From positions 2,586,878-2,650,877 of the forward strand of contig NC_133663.1 in NCBI RefSeq assembly GCF_037893015.1: 64,000 bases of DNA, in the 5' to 3' direction. A program made the translations under genes and the position numbers. Origin of the DNA: Macrotis lagotis. Taxonomy: Eukaryota > Chordata > Mammalia > Peramelemorphia > Peramelidae. Every line of letters begins with the position of its first letter. Positions within the stretch are counted from its first letter, which is position 1. This document shows positions 33,275-43,499 of the stretch, piece after piece. The notes under the pieces were generated by a model. It was not told where the DNA came from. It worked only from the letters and a program-made list of their open reading frames with translations, and made no database searches.

Positions 33275-33815
33275 AAATTGGGTGGGGAATGGCTTAGCAA
33301 ACTGTGGTCTATATATGTCATGGAACACTATTGTTCTATTAGAAACCAGGAGGGACGGGAATTCAGGGAAGCCTGGAGGGATTTGCATGAACTGATGCTG
33401 CATGAGATGAGCAGAACCAGAAAAACACTGTACACCCTGACAGCAACATGGGGATGATGATCAACCTTAATGGACTTGTTCATCCCTTCAGTGCAACAAC
33501 CAGGGACAATTTGGGGCTGTCTGTGATGGAGAATATCATCTGTATCCAGAGAAACAGCTGGAGAGTTTGAACAAAGACCAAAGACTATTACCTCTAATTT
33601 TTTTTAAAAAAGTTATCTTCATATGTAATTTTACTATCTCTTATATTTTAGCTTTTCCTTAAGGGTATGATTTTTCTCTCAGCACATTCAGTTTTGATCA
33701 ATGTATAGCATGGAAACAATGGAAAGACTAACAGACTGCCTTCGGTGGGGGGTGGGGGGAGGGAGGTGAGATTAGGGGAAAAATTGTAAAATTCAAAAAT
33801 AAATAAATAATTAAA
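33275..33815 (+). mobile_element. Younger L1 LINE inserted in the outer L1
   Basis: 5'-truncated copy beginning in the ORF2 C-terminus (KLWSIYVMEHYCSIRNQEG is readable in one frame, then LHELML.EMSRTRKTLYTL) and ending 'gtaaaattcaaaaataaataaataatt' plus A. A perfect 15-bp target-site duplication AAAATGCTCTCCACC lies at 33260-33274 and 33816-33830. Same subfamily as 19929-20747. Confidence 0.92.
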
Positions 33816-34068
33816 AAAATGCTCTCCACCTGCAGAGAAAGAATCAAGGAGTCTGATGCAGATGGAAGCAGATTAGTTTTCACTTTCTGTATTTTTTCAT
33901 CTTTTGTCCTTTGTGTTTGCGTCCTTCCAACATGACTAACATATTAATATACTTTGTATGGTTGAACATGTAAAACTTAAATCAAATTGCTTACCACCTC
34001 TGGGAAGGAGGTGAGAGGGAGAGAGAAAATTTGGAATTCAAAATGAATGTTAAAAACTGTCTTTACAG

Positions 34069-34222
34069 GGGCGGCTAGGTGGCGCAGTGGATAGAGCACC
34101 GGCCCTGGAGTCAGGAGTCCCTGAGTTCAAATCTGACCTCAGACACTTAATAATGACCTAGCTGTGTGGCCTTGGGCAGGCCACTTAACCCCATTGCCTT
34201 GCAAAAACCTAAAATAAATAAA
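34069..34222 (+). mobile_element. WSINE1/Mar1-type SINE in the L1 tail
   Basis: GGGGCGGCTAGGTGGCGCAG head through 'cttaaccccattgccttgcaaaaacct' and an A-rich tail with AAATAAATA. The target-site duplication is about 12-14 bp around 'tgtctttaca' (ending 34068 and repeated about 34227-34238). This is the latest layer of the nest. Confidence 0.93.
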
Positions 34223-34258
34223 AATTGTCTTTACAAAGAGCCAGAGGAAAAAGAAGAT

Positions 34259-35520
34259 ATTTTTAAAAATGAATTAAGAATTAAAAATTGTCCTAAAAAA
34301 AGGAAAGGAAAAACTTCTCTTCCTTTGTTTTGCAAAAGTTGCTATATCCCACCAAATCCTTCATTCCTGTGGTGACAGAAGGAGCCTTTCTGATGTCAGA
34401 AATAAATGACATGAGCAGAAATTTGAGTTTTGGTCTTTCCATTTTTGGTGTCAGATATATTCTTCCTTTTACCAGCTTATGGAGAAATGATTCTGAGACA
34501 AAAGGCTCCAAAAGCACTTACTTTAAAAAGGAGGAATCCAACCAAACCTAAAAATTTAACTGAAAAATAAATTCCTAGGATTGTTTGCTTTTTAACTTTG
34601 TTTGCACTTACAGGATTAAATCCCTAATTCCAGCATGTGAATTATAATTACAATGTGATTGTAATTGCAGCTCACTGAAATCTGTTCCCATGGTCCCAAC
34701 CAATGTTGACTTCCACATTTATGTTTGGGTCAGAGGAAGGCAGCCCCTTTCTCCCATCTAAGATCTCAGAAGCAGCAACGTCAGGCTAAAAATCTCTGTG
34801 GATCCTGTGTTTTGGGGGGTGCTTTCCTCCTTTTTCTCCTGTATTGAAACAATTACTTATTTTCAGGAAACTTTTATTTGTTTATTTTTCCACCTACATG
34901 CAATGGTAAAAATTATGATACTGAGATACAACCGTCATCAGATTCAATAGACAGAATAAAGAATAACCGTTTTCTTCAGTCTCCTGATGTTACAGGTGAA
35001 CCGTACTCTAGTTATGGTAGAGTCCTCAAGACAACCATCTTCATGGATAAGTGAGGGTTTAATTTTGTAAATGGGGAAAAATAAATGTATATATTATACA
35101 TAGGTCTATCCAAATATCATACCCACATATAGAATATCAACATTGACTAAGTTTTATGAACTACATTTCTGGTCCAAATCTGCCTTTGGAGCCTGTAATT
35201 GCAGATTCTACATCTGGAACAGATTAAGATCTGTTGTCTCTCCATTTGTCGGTTGTCCTGACAATCATGGGAGGATGTTAGAAAGCAGGAAGCTCCCTGG
35301 TTGTCTCTGACAAAATACTTACACAATTAAATGAGGAAGGAGATAACCAGTCCTCTTCCTGTGATCTTTTTTTTTTTTAGAGTCTTCATGGCTCTATGTA
35401 AAGTTACCAACATATAAGGATGAACACTTTTGGGATCTGATGTGGAACCTGACTGGCTGACTGACAAAAGGTTTACTGTTCTTTGCCTTTCATGTCCTAC
35501 ACCCCTCTTTCCTTTTCTCA
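34259..35520. other. Unassigned AT-rich sequence, possible conserved noncoding block
   Basis: AT-rich with no recognisable repeat. At 34600-34730 there is a dense set of TAATTA, AATTATAATTAC and GTAATTGC motifs. No coding signal. A poly(T) run lies at about 35366-35378. Confidence 0.35.
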
Positions 35521-35534
35521 AGGTAGCCATTTCT

Positions 35535-35678
35535 TTTCTTTTTTCCAAGGCAATGGGGTTAAGTGACTTGCCCAAGGTCACACAGCTAGGCAATTATTAA
35601 ATGTTTGAGGTTGAATTTGAACTCAGGTCCTCTCACTCCAGGGCCGGTGCTCTATCCACTGTACCACCTAGTCGCCCC
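35535..35678 (-). mobile_element. WSINE1/Mar1-type SINE
   Basis: Reverse copy with 'ccaaggcaatggggttaagtg', 'tcacacagctaggcaattatt', head ending 'gtaccacctagtcgcccc'. Target-site duplications of 13 bp with one mismatch: ggtagccatttct (35522-35534) and ggtagccacttct (35682-35694). Confidence 0.92.
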
Positions 35679-35694
35679 TTTGGTAGCCACTTCT

Positions 35695-36222
35695 AATGAT
35701 GACCACCACCTATTCTTGGTTTCTTGCTAAAATCGAAGAGAATAAACTTCATGCCTTGCCTACATTTTCATTATTTTATTGTCAATCTAAAGTAGGTAAG
35801 GTTTTAATTATTTCCACATGTAACCATATAAATAAAGCCATATAGACAAATACACGTGTTCACACAAATATTTAAGAGTTTAGTCTTTTTCACGGAACTC
35901 TTTCTTAAAAAACCTCCCTCAGTGCAAAAGCTTGGGCTAGGGTTAGGGACTCCCAAAGTTGAGTCAGATCATCTGCGGATCCTGCACTCCCCTGCCTGCT
36001 ACAATGGGGCCTTAAACCCTTCTTCAGGTCATGAGTGCTGTGATCATGGTTGGGGTGACATCAGGTCTTTGTATTCCTGGCATCAGGGTCTATGAAGAGG
36101 AGGAGAAGACTGGGGGACCGGTTGGAGCCCTTCAGACTCAGTATTAGGAAAAGTTGACCCAGGCCCAGGTGGAGCCACCTGCCTCCTGAGAGGCCAGTGA
36201 GGTTGCAATGGAGCGTGAGGGT
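35695..36222. other. Unassigned sequence, no gene seen
   Basis: AT-moderate, then mixed. No recognised repeat or exon. Confidence 0.4.
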
Positions 36223-36345
36223 CTAGCCTTCTTCATCTGGGTAACCTTGGGCAGTAACCTCACTGGCCTGGGCCTCTGTTTCCTCCTCTGTAAATCAAAG
36301 GACTTGTGAGGGCCTCTGATGGCTCCGTAATTGGTTCTGTAATTC
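36223..36345 (+). mobile_element. MIR-type SINE with marsupial tail
   Basis: 'ctgggtaaccttgggcagtaacctcactgg', 'cctctgtttcctcctctgtaaatcaaagg', then 'gagggcctctgatggctccgtaattgg'. Confidence 0.6.
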
Positions 36346-37760
36346 TGAGCTGGGCTGTGTGCCCCCGTGCTGATGGAGGGATCCCGCTTCTCACTGCTTT
36401 TCTAGTCATCCTGGCTCTTTCTCTAGAGTCAGGCCAACTTCTGGATGCTCTCAGTGACCCAGGTCATCATTGCCTGGTTTCCCGTTAAGACCATCACCTT
36501 CTCTAGTCTTGCTCCATGTTCTGACACCTTGAGAACAAGAGTTCAGGGAGTGACCAGCCAGTGGGACACTCTCCCCCTACCCCATGTCCTTCCTAGGCCC
36601 CTCCTCCAGCCCAGACCATTGAAAACTCACCAGCTTCTTTTGGGGAGCACTACATATATCGGCGCTTTTCTGCCTTTGTTGGACGTCACCCTTAACTGAC
36701 GGCTGCACTCCCAGAGTACTCTCTCTGTCCCCTCTCCAGTACCACATCCTTGATCCCTAAAACTATTTGTCCTTTGAGATACTTTAGGATGAAAAAGACC
36801 TAGACTCAGAACCAGAAGAGTTTAGAAGCTACCAGAGTCCAAATCCCTCTTGAGAAACAAGGCATCGCTGCAGTCAGAATTCGAACTCAGAGTCCTGGAC
36901 TCTGCTGGGTCTGCCCTTTCTGCAAACGGTGGCTCACTATTCTGACCTTGGGTGGTCCCCCTTTGCCCAGTCCAGGTCACTCTCAAAAAGCATTCATTCA
37001 TTCCTGAAGACCTCCCTTACGCAAGAGTGGGAACTGGACCAAGAGGCACTTGACGGAGGGCTGGAGAAGAGGGCAGGCTGCCCGGGATGCCCGTGGGTAT
37101 CTCTTCTGGTCTTTCCAGCTTCTTGCCCTCGTCCTGGCCTCCCCAGGGCTGGGGCTTGGCTTGGGAAATGTTCTAGGAGAACAAGTTTCTGCCGGTTCCT
37201 TAGCATTTCCCAAAGCAATTATGCGGCTCTGGGAGGAAGAAATCATTATGCATTTGGGTTGTAATTGCCTAATAATCTCAGGGCTCCAAAGCTCCTTTCA
37301 GGTCAGGACTTGCTCAGGGCCTCTCACCAAATTACACAGTTTTTTCCTTATTCTCTTGCTGGCTTGGGTGCCCAGCTCTTACCCGACCAAGTGGGTCCCT
37401 GAGCTCCCTGGCAGCTTACCTGAAATTGCCCCATGGTGGGCAGCAGAGAAGCCAGGCCTGGGAACCACCAGACACCTGGCTGAGTCTCCCCCAGCTGTGG
37501 CTGTCCCCCTGGGGTCCCACTGATCCCTGACATCTCCCTCCCTACCCTAGGGTCTTTCTCTTTAGTCTGAGCACTTGCAGGGCATGGGGCTGAGGGGGTT
37601 GGGGGGCATCTGGGGGGTGTTATTGAATGGATGCCAGGCTGGGTTTCTGTTGCTTGGTGGGGCAGAACATGTAAGTGGGGACCTTGGTTTATTGTTGGTT
37701 GGCCCCTGGGACATGCATCTAATGTCCCATCTGCTGAGTATCCTCTTCCATACCTGGTCC
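36346..37760. other. Unassigned; 37195-37300 may be conserved noncoding DNA
   Basis: A SINE-head remnant may lie at 36865-36915 ('gaattcgaactcagagtcctgg'). The short block 37195-37300 is AT-rich in GC-rich flanks with ATTATGC, TAATTGCC and TAATAATC motifs. No coding signal. Confidence 0.35.
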
Positions 37761-37761
37761 T

Positions 37762-38041
37762 CTCTCTCTGTCTCTCTCTCTCTGTCTCCTCTGTCTCTCT
37801 CTGTCTGTCTCTCTGTCTGTCTCTCTGTCTCTCTGTCTCTGTCTCTCCGTCTCTCTGTCTCTGTCTCTCTCTCTCTGTCTCTCTCTGTCTCTCTCTGTCT
37901 GTCTCTCTATCTGTCTCTCTCTGTCTCTCTCTGTCTGTCTCTCTCTGTCTCTCCATCTCTCTGTCTCTGTCTCTCCATCTCTCTGTCTCTGTCTCTCTAT
38001 CTCTGTCTCTCTCTGTCTCTCTCTGTCTCTGTCTCTGTCTC
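37762..38041. repeat. TCTC/TCTG array
   Basis: About 280 bp of TCTC, TGTC, TCTG and ATCT units. Open frames of 144-243 codons on both strands through it are low-complexity artefacts. It abuts the tail of a reverse SINE. Confidence 0.95.
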
Positions 38042-38140
38042 TTTATAGGCAATGGATTTAAGTGACTTATCCAACACATAGCTAGTAAGCATCAAGTGTC
38101 TGAGGCCAGATTTGTGTCACCCAGCTGCCCCTCTCCGGGC
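38042..38140 (-). mobile_element. tRNA SINE fragment joined to the TC array
   Basis: 'ttataggcaatggatttaagtgactt', 'catagctagtaagcatcaagtgtctgaggccagattt', head remnant 'cacccagctgcccc'. The internal head is shortened. The T-rich (tail) side is continuous with the TCTC/TCTG array. Confidence 0.75.
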
Positions 38141-38324
38141 TCTCAATGCCCCCATGAGCTATGATCATTGACCCGGGGTTCATTGACCCTCAAGTGGGTG
38201 ACCTCTCAGGAATGACGACTTCCTTACAGACCAGCCACCGCTGCCACCTGGCCCTTAGCATCACCCCCAGAGACACCTCAGGGGGTCCACAGCAAGCCAA
38301 AGCAGAGATCATATTTTACAATAC

Positions 38325-38445
38325 AAAGAACACTGGCTTTGGAGTCAGAGAGCCCAGGGTTCAAATCCTGTCTCTTTTCCTTACTGTGTGACCTTAGGAG
38401 GCTGGACACTTCCCTTTCCTGGCCTCAGTTTGCTCCTCTGTGGCT
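38325..38445 (+). mobile_element. MIR-type SINE
   Basis: 'aaagaacactggctttggagtcagagagcccagggttcaaatcctg', 'cttactgtgtgaccttagg', 'ggcctcagtttgctcctctg'. Well-preserved MIR order. Confidence 0.75.
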
Positions 38446-38934
38446 GCCGGGTTGGACTTGCCTTCCAGGAGCGCCGGTCTAACGGAAGGAAGCTCCACAC
38501 CGAAGGCAGCTGAAGGGGGGCAGGACCTATTCCACTTGGGGGCATCATATTCCCTGGAATGGAAACCAAGTGGAGCCATTGATGGAAAATGGAGCTCCCT
38601 GCAAAATTCAGATCTGAGCCTCCAGAAAGGAAGGTTCTGGGGAGAGTTTACTGGGCCACCCTCCAATCAGAGGGGAGAGGAGGAGGGTGCTGAGATCACA
38701 GCTGAGTCCGCTGCACCCTCAGATCTCCCAGTTCAGCTTCTCCTGGCTCAGGCAGGAGGTTGTGGAGGTGAAACCTCACAGTCGCAGATGGGGAATGGAG
38801 AGCTAGGGCTGGGGCTGGGGGGTTGGGGAAGGAGGTGGGGGAGAAGGAGGGACCAGCTTTCTTGGGACAATGACCTCTTGGGGAATCAGTCTGGGGAAGC
38901 TTTGGGAGACCCTTTCAAATGTGTAAAATAATAT
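38446..38934. other. Unassigned GC-rich sequence, no gene seen
   Basis: A 163-codon plus frame (38440-38931) starts inside the MIR, has no recognisable domain and is regarded as chance. Confidence 0.4.
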
Positions 38935-38939
38935 CAGAG

Positions 38940-39660
38940 ATTACAAAGGAAAGCTATTATGATGAAATAGTGATGCACGACCCCTACCTAACAACTGGAA
39001 TTGAGGGGAAGTTCCTCGATGGAGAATGAACGAGCTATGAGAAGTGAAGCCGAGGGTGGTCTCAGAAGAATCTGTGTTTGCATGAACGATGCAGAGTGAA
39101 GGGATGAGCAGAACCGGGAGAACACACTTGCAGTAGCAGCAACACTGTGGGATTATCAAGTGGGAATGACTTTACTCCTCTCAGCACATCAATGATGTAA
39201 GACAATGACTAAGGACTCATGGTGGAGAATGCTGGTCACCTCCAGAGAGAACTCATGGCTGAACAGAGACTGAACCAAGCATTTTCTTTGTCTTTCCTTC
39301 CCTCCCTCCCTCCCTCCCTCCCTCCCTCCTTCCTTCCTTCCTTCCTTCCTTCCTTCCTTCCTTCCTTCCTTCCTTCCTTCTTTCCTACCTCCCTCCTTCC
39401 TTCCTTCCCTCCCTCCCTTCCTTCCTTCCTCCTTTCTTTTTTCTTTCCTTTTTTGTTTACATCTTCATGCACAAAATGACTAATATGGAAATGCTTTACA
39501 TGACCATACATGTAAAACCTATATCAGATTGCTTACTGTCTCAGGGAGGGGCAAGGTAAAAGAGGGAGAGATACAACTTGGAATTCAAAACTTAAAAATA
39601 CACCCAGGAATCTTAAAAATTCTTTACATGTAGTTGGGGAAACAATAAAATATCATTAAA
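38940..39660 (+). mobile_element. L1 LINE 3' end with internal CCTT array
   Basis: Diverged ORF2 C-terminus and 3' UTR: 'gatgcagagtgaagggatgagcagaaccgggagaacac', 'gtagcagcaacactg', 'catggtggagaatgctggtcacctccagagag', then a CCTT array, then 'catgcacaaaatgactaatatggaaatg', 'atatcagattgcttactgtctcagggagggg', 'ttggaattcaaaac' and a 3' end 'caataaaatatcattaaaaataaat'. Confidence 0.85.
39288..39455. repeat. (CCTT/CCCT)n microsatellite in L1 3' UTR
   Basis: Polypyrimidine tract of about 165 bp made of CCCT then CCTT units. It lies where marsupial L1 3' UTRs carry a T/C-rich tract. Confidence 0.95.
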
Positions 39661-40164
39661 AATAAATGACATGCACCCACCCCAGATGGCGAGGTTTGAT
39701 GGTCTCTGGGGTCCTCCTCAGCACCAGCGTCTGAGCCTGTGACCTGATCTTAGCCCAGTTCTGGGGAGTCTAGGCCACGACTTGAGCTCTGGCCACAGGG
39801 GTGAAGAGCCCATGAAGCCCACGGCAGCAGTTTGGAAGACAGACTCAGTCAGCTTGCAGGAAAACAGTAAGGAAGCTGGAGGCCCCCCTTTTATCTGACT
39901 CATCTGACACCCGGGGCTCAGCCATTCAGACTCCTGGAGCCTCTGGGAGTGTTCTCATCTGAAGGGGGGGAAGCATCCTTGGAGATGTGAAAAGTCTAAT
40001 GAGTGTGAGGGAGCCCTACTCCATCCTGTCACCTCCACAGAGACGCTGTTTGGCCAGGTAAATGAAAAGTGCTTCTGGGAAACCCCAGCCCTGGAGAACC
40101 CACCCGACAGAGCGTGGGATGGAGGTGGGCAGTGTGTGTAACCACAGCAAGAAATGCCCTGGCC
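39661..40164. other. Unassigned sequence, no gene seen
   Basis: GC-rich single-copy-looking DNA with no recognised repeat. The right end may belong to the SINE that follows. Confidence 0.4.
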
Positions 40165-40345
40165 AGGCTAGCCTGCCTCCTAGGCCATCCCCAAACATCC
40201 TGCATTTTGTCTTGCCACTGGACTTCAGTGACCCTGGAACAGAGTGAGGTGAATGGTGTTTTGCAGCTCTGTCCCACTTAATTCAATTCAGGAGCAAGTC
40301 AAGATAACACGTGGTATCATTGGTCCTTTTCACAAAACAAAGGAC
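40165..40345 (+). mobile_element. Third marsupial SINE family, 3' part
   Basis: 'ttgtcttgccactggacttcagtgaccctgga', 'cagctctgtcccacttaattcaattcaggagcaagtcaagata', then 'tcattggtccttttcacaaaacaaaggac'. It is the same family as 53931-54050 and, in reverse, 45165-45475. Confidence 0.75.
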
Positions 40346-40349
40346 CCCC

Positions 40350-40595
40350 CCCTCCACCACCACCCTGCTGGGAATGGGCTCAAGGGTGGTTGCAGACAGT
40401 GTACCCATGAACAAGATGCTGAGATGTGGTCCAGATACCTGGGGTACCTTGGACAGAAGCGAGTGCCTGGACCAGAGAAGAGCAGCGAGGGCTGGTCACC
40501 AACCAGAGATCCCCAGGGGAGCACCCCAGGGACCCCGCCTATTTAACATTTTTATTTGTGACTTGGATGAAAGAGTAGATTTTAAAATTGTTTTG
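40350..40595 (+). mobile_element. CR1/L3-type LINE reverse transcriptase fragment
   Basis: In one frame 'GAPQGPRLFNIFICDLDERV' is readable, a degraded form of the CR1/L3 RT motif GVPQGSVLGPxLFNIFISDLDEG with a short internal deletion. Upstream sequence is compatible with the preceding RT segment. The copy ends near 40595. Confidence 0.65.
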
Positions 40596-41824
40596 ATTTT
40601 GTTATGCAGCCTGAGCCATTAAAACAGTGATTTAGAAATGTCGATAGTGGACTCTCCTGTGCACTTAAATCACGACTATTTCCCTTTGGTATCCTCTCTT
40701 TACCAGTTAGAGAACTATCCCTTGTAGCGCCCCTGCTGCCCTCGGGTCCCTGGGAGGAGATTCAGGGGCTGAGTTTTAATCCTGAGTCATGTCACAAGAA
40801 ATTGTATAAATTGTATAAAATAAATTGTATAAAATCTCTGTGGCTCCTCAGAGCCTCAGCCGCCTTAGGAGTTGTATTTTTAAAATGCCTCAGTCTATCT
40901 CGCTCCTCATATGGAGCAAAAGAACAAGACAATGAGCCCTCCAGGTAAAGCCCTCAATCCCTACCTGTGTGACCCCCCTCCTGCCGCACCTTCTGGCCAT
41001 CTTCTCTGATGCTTCATCTCTGGGCAAGGATTGAGGTGAACACTGGAGATGCGGGCGATCCGGTCTGAGGGTTGAGGTGAGACCAAGTTATGCAGAGATG
41101 GGCAATGCCACCATGGAGTGTGATGTCTCATCCGGAAGCAGTAGGGGTAGGGGACCCCAGAAGCTTCAGGAGTCTCTGTAGCCTTGGATAGGACGGACCA
41201 GAGCAGGGAGTGCCGCTGGGAGGATCATGCGGCGGTCTTGGGGGGAGGCTGCTCCTGGACAGTGGTCTTGAAATGGAAAGAAGAGGGCCCGAGGTTGACA
41301 CAAGGGTGTAGGAAGAGATGACAAGGTCTGGCAGTGGGTGGGTAAAGACCCAGTAGTATCTGTCATGAGCTGCCAGCACCTTTTATCAGGAAATCAGGGT
41401 GATCCCCACCCACACCCCTGGATTTCTGAATGCAAGGCAGCATGGGAACATTCCCAAGTCTGGCATGTGGAAGGCAGGAGACTTCTGGGCTTGGGAGGGC
41501 AGAATCAGGAGAGGTGGGGGAAGGGGCAAAGAGGCCAGTGGAGGCCAATGTCTGGAAAAGGCAGGAGTCTGGTGGTCTGGAGTGGAGAGGCTGCCTCTGG
41601 GGGCTCTGACCTGAGTAGAGGTTGGAGGTCTCGGGGCTGGGGGCTTGTCTGTGCTCGTTCTTGTGGAGCCCTCGTTGGCTTTGCTAGGGTCTTGCCAGGT
41701 TTGGATCCGGGGCTTCTGTGAGAGCTTTCCAGGAGAGTCGCTGGGGTCGGGTGCCTCTTCCTCTGTCTCTGCCTCTCTCCCTCTGACTCAGTGCCGGTAC
41801 ACAGCCTCCCCTTTTATACATTGG
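40596..41824. other. Unassigned; 40600-40900 AT-rich with a short tandem
   Basis: At 40799-40842 the unit AATTGTATAAA occurs three times in tandem. The surrounding AT-rich block has no repeat family signature. The rest is GC-rich with chance frames on both strands. Confidence 0.4.
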
Positions 41825-41827
41825 ACA

Positions 41828-41932
41828 TGTCTATTTGTGTTAAACGTTGTTGTTCTCTTGGTTCTGCTGTCTTCACTCAGCATCAGTTCCTGAAATCCTT
41901 TCCATGCTTCTCTGACCATTCATAGTAGAAAC
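41828..41932 (-). mobile_element. L1 LINE fragment
   Basis: 'ttgttctcttggttctgctgtcttcactcagcatcagttcctgaaatcctttcc' is the reverse of the L1 ORF2 C-terminal stretch encoding (D)LHELMLSE(M)SRT(R). Confidence 0.7.
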
Positions 41933-43436
41933 TTTTTCTAATGAATGATGACAAATGTTGTATAAAAGAGAAAAGTGAATTAAAATTTGATTATACACGT
42001 TCCTGTTTTAAAAATGTAGAAACTAACCTTTGCAAGGGAAGAATGCCTTCCAACACAATCGTCTTCTCTCCTTCCATTGGCATCCTGGCAATACCCTCAC
42101 AGAAACTGTACTGAAGGCCGAGCCGCCAATCAATTCCCTGGACCATGTTCCAGAAAGAATTGTCCCACAGGAGAAACGAAGAAGAAACAGGAAAGCAGCT
42201 GCAATGAGAGATCAAAGATCTGCCGTTTCTGCAGAACCTTCGGGACTGTCCAAGACAATTTCAAGAGGATTTGTCCGGTCACACCCAGGGCCTTTGATAA
42301 ACCTACCATTTTGATGTGGGGAGTCAGAGGGTAACGGGAGGGGGAGCTGCTCTGGCAGGGTTTGGAACAAAAGGAGTTTGGGCTTTGGGAACAGGTTTGC
42401 TGACTGGTTTGGAAACAATTTGAGGATGTGACCCCATTGTTCTTCATCAGGAATGGTCAGAGTCGGGGTGATGGCAGGATGATGGTGTGTGTGAGAACAA
42501 ACTGAGAGCGTGCCAAACACACGGAAGCTTATGGTCACAGATCTGCCTCCTGATTGGGCATTTAGCACAACCCAGTGGGCTGCCCTGGTGACCCTCCTTC
42601 ACAGCGCGGATCTCCCTCTCTCTGACTTAGGGCAGCTAGAAGGGCCCCCCACTTAGGGGCCTTGGGCAGCAGACCCCCTGTCCACCTCCAACAGAGGGGA
42701 GGGAAGGATGGCCCATCCCTTCAGAAACTATCTGAAAATGGATGGTTTTAGCATCACTCTCTATAAAGTGAGTGCAGAGCCCACTGCCCAAGGAGAGTCG
42801 GAGAGGGGCAGAGGGCTGCAGACACATCCCCGTGGTAGAGAAGGGAGGCTGCCTGGCATGGACCTTCCTGTGGGCACAGCCGTCCCTCATAGCCATAGGG
42901 CAGATAGAAGAGATGAGGAGCGGCAGGACAACCAGAGCCTGGATACTTTCGTTGTTTAGTTAGGGAAAAAGCAAGTCCTCCTGACTTAGGTGTAGCCCAG
43001 CATGTCTGAGGAGTCCTGACTGGTCGGGGCCAGGCGTCAAAGCCTCCGGAACCATCTCTCCAGCGGGCTCCTTGGCACCTGTCCCATACCCTCGTGCTTC
43101 AGGCGCAGTAGGCTGTACTCCCCAGGAAGGCTCAGAGCCCTTTGCCTAAGGGTGACCCACATTCACAGTCCCCTCAGACTAGATAGAATTCTAATAACCA
43201 TCCCTAGAGTGACTTCAAAGAAGCCACTGTCCCTTGGACTGGATGCCAACGCTTCCCAGGAAGGCTCCTATCTCACAAAAATACAATGGACGGAAAAAAG
43301 CTGTGGGCTTTGCAGCCAGGCTGAGTGCTCCCACGGGTTAAGATCTAACCCCCAAAAGGCTACTACCCAGAGGGGAAATTGTGGCAACATGCTCCACTGT
43401 ACAAGCAGCTCTTCCTATTTATTTATTTATACAACA
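41933..43436. other. Unassigned sequence, no gene seen
   Basis: Two overlapping plus-strand frames (42030-42314 and 42077-42334) are rich in charged residues, with a CRFCRTFG stretch in one. No family is recognised and no flanking splice or mRNA signals were seen. Confidence 0.35.
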
Positions 43437-43492
43437 CTTCCTATCTGTCTGTCTGTCTATCCATCTATCTAACTGTGTTTTATATATATATT
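43437..43492. repeat. (TCTG/ATCT)n then (TA)n microsatellite
   Basis: Short compound array ending 'tatatatatattt'. Confidence 0.85.
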
Positions 43493-43499
43493 TGCATTA

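Larger units (their letters stand above)
32160..34258 (+). mobile_element. Old L1 LINE 3' half with three later insertions
   Basis: Outer L1 segments are 32160-32722, 33054-33259, 33831-34058 and a short tail after 34222. In order they give ORF2 RNase-H-distal and C-terminal sequence ('aggtctcatttctaaaatatctagagagaa', 'gccaaccatccagg', 'cagtcccaaaggact') and the 3' UTR ('tggaattcaaaatgaatgtt'). The segments join when a minus-strand L1 end, a plus-strand L1 and a SINE are removed. No long frame survives. Confidence 0.85.

Noticed and set aside
37348-38079. 243-codon minus frame rich in Arg/Glu/Thr
   Set aside because: Most of it is the translated TCTC/TCTG microsatellite.
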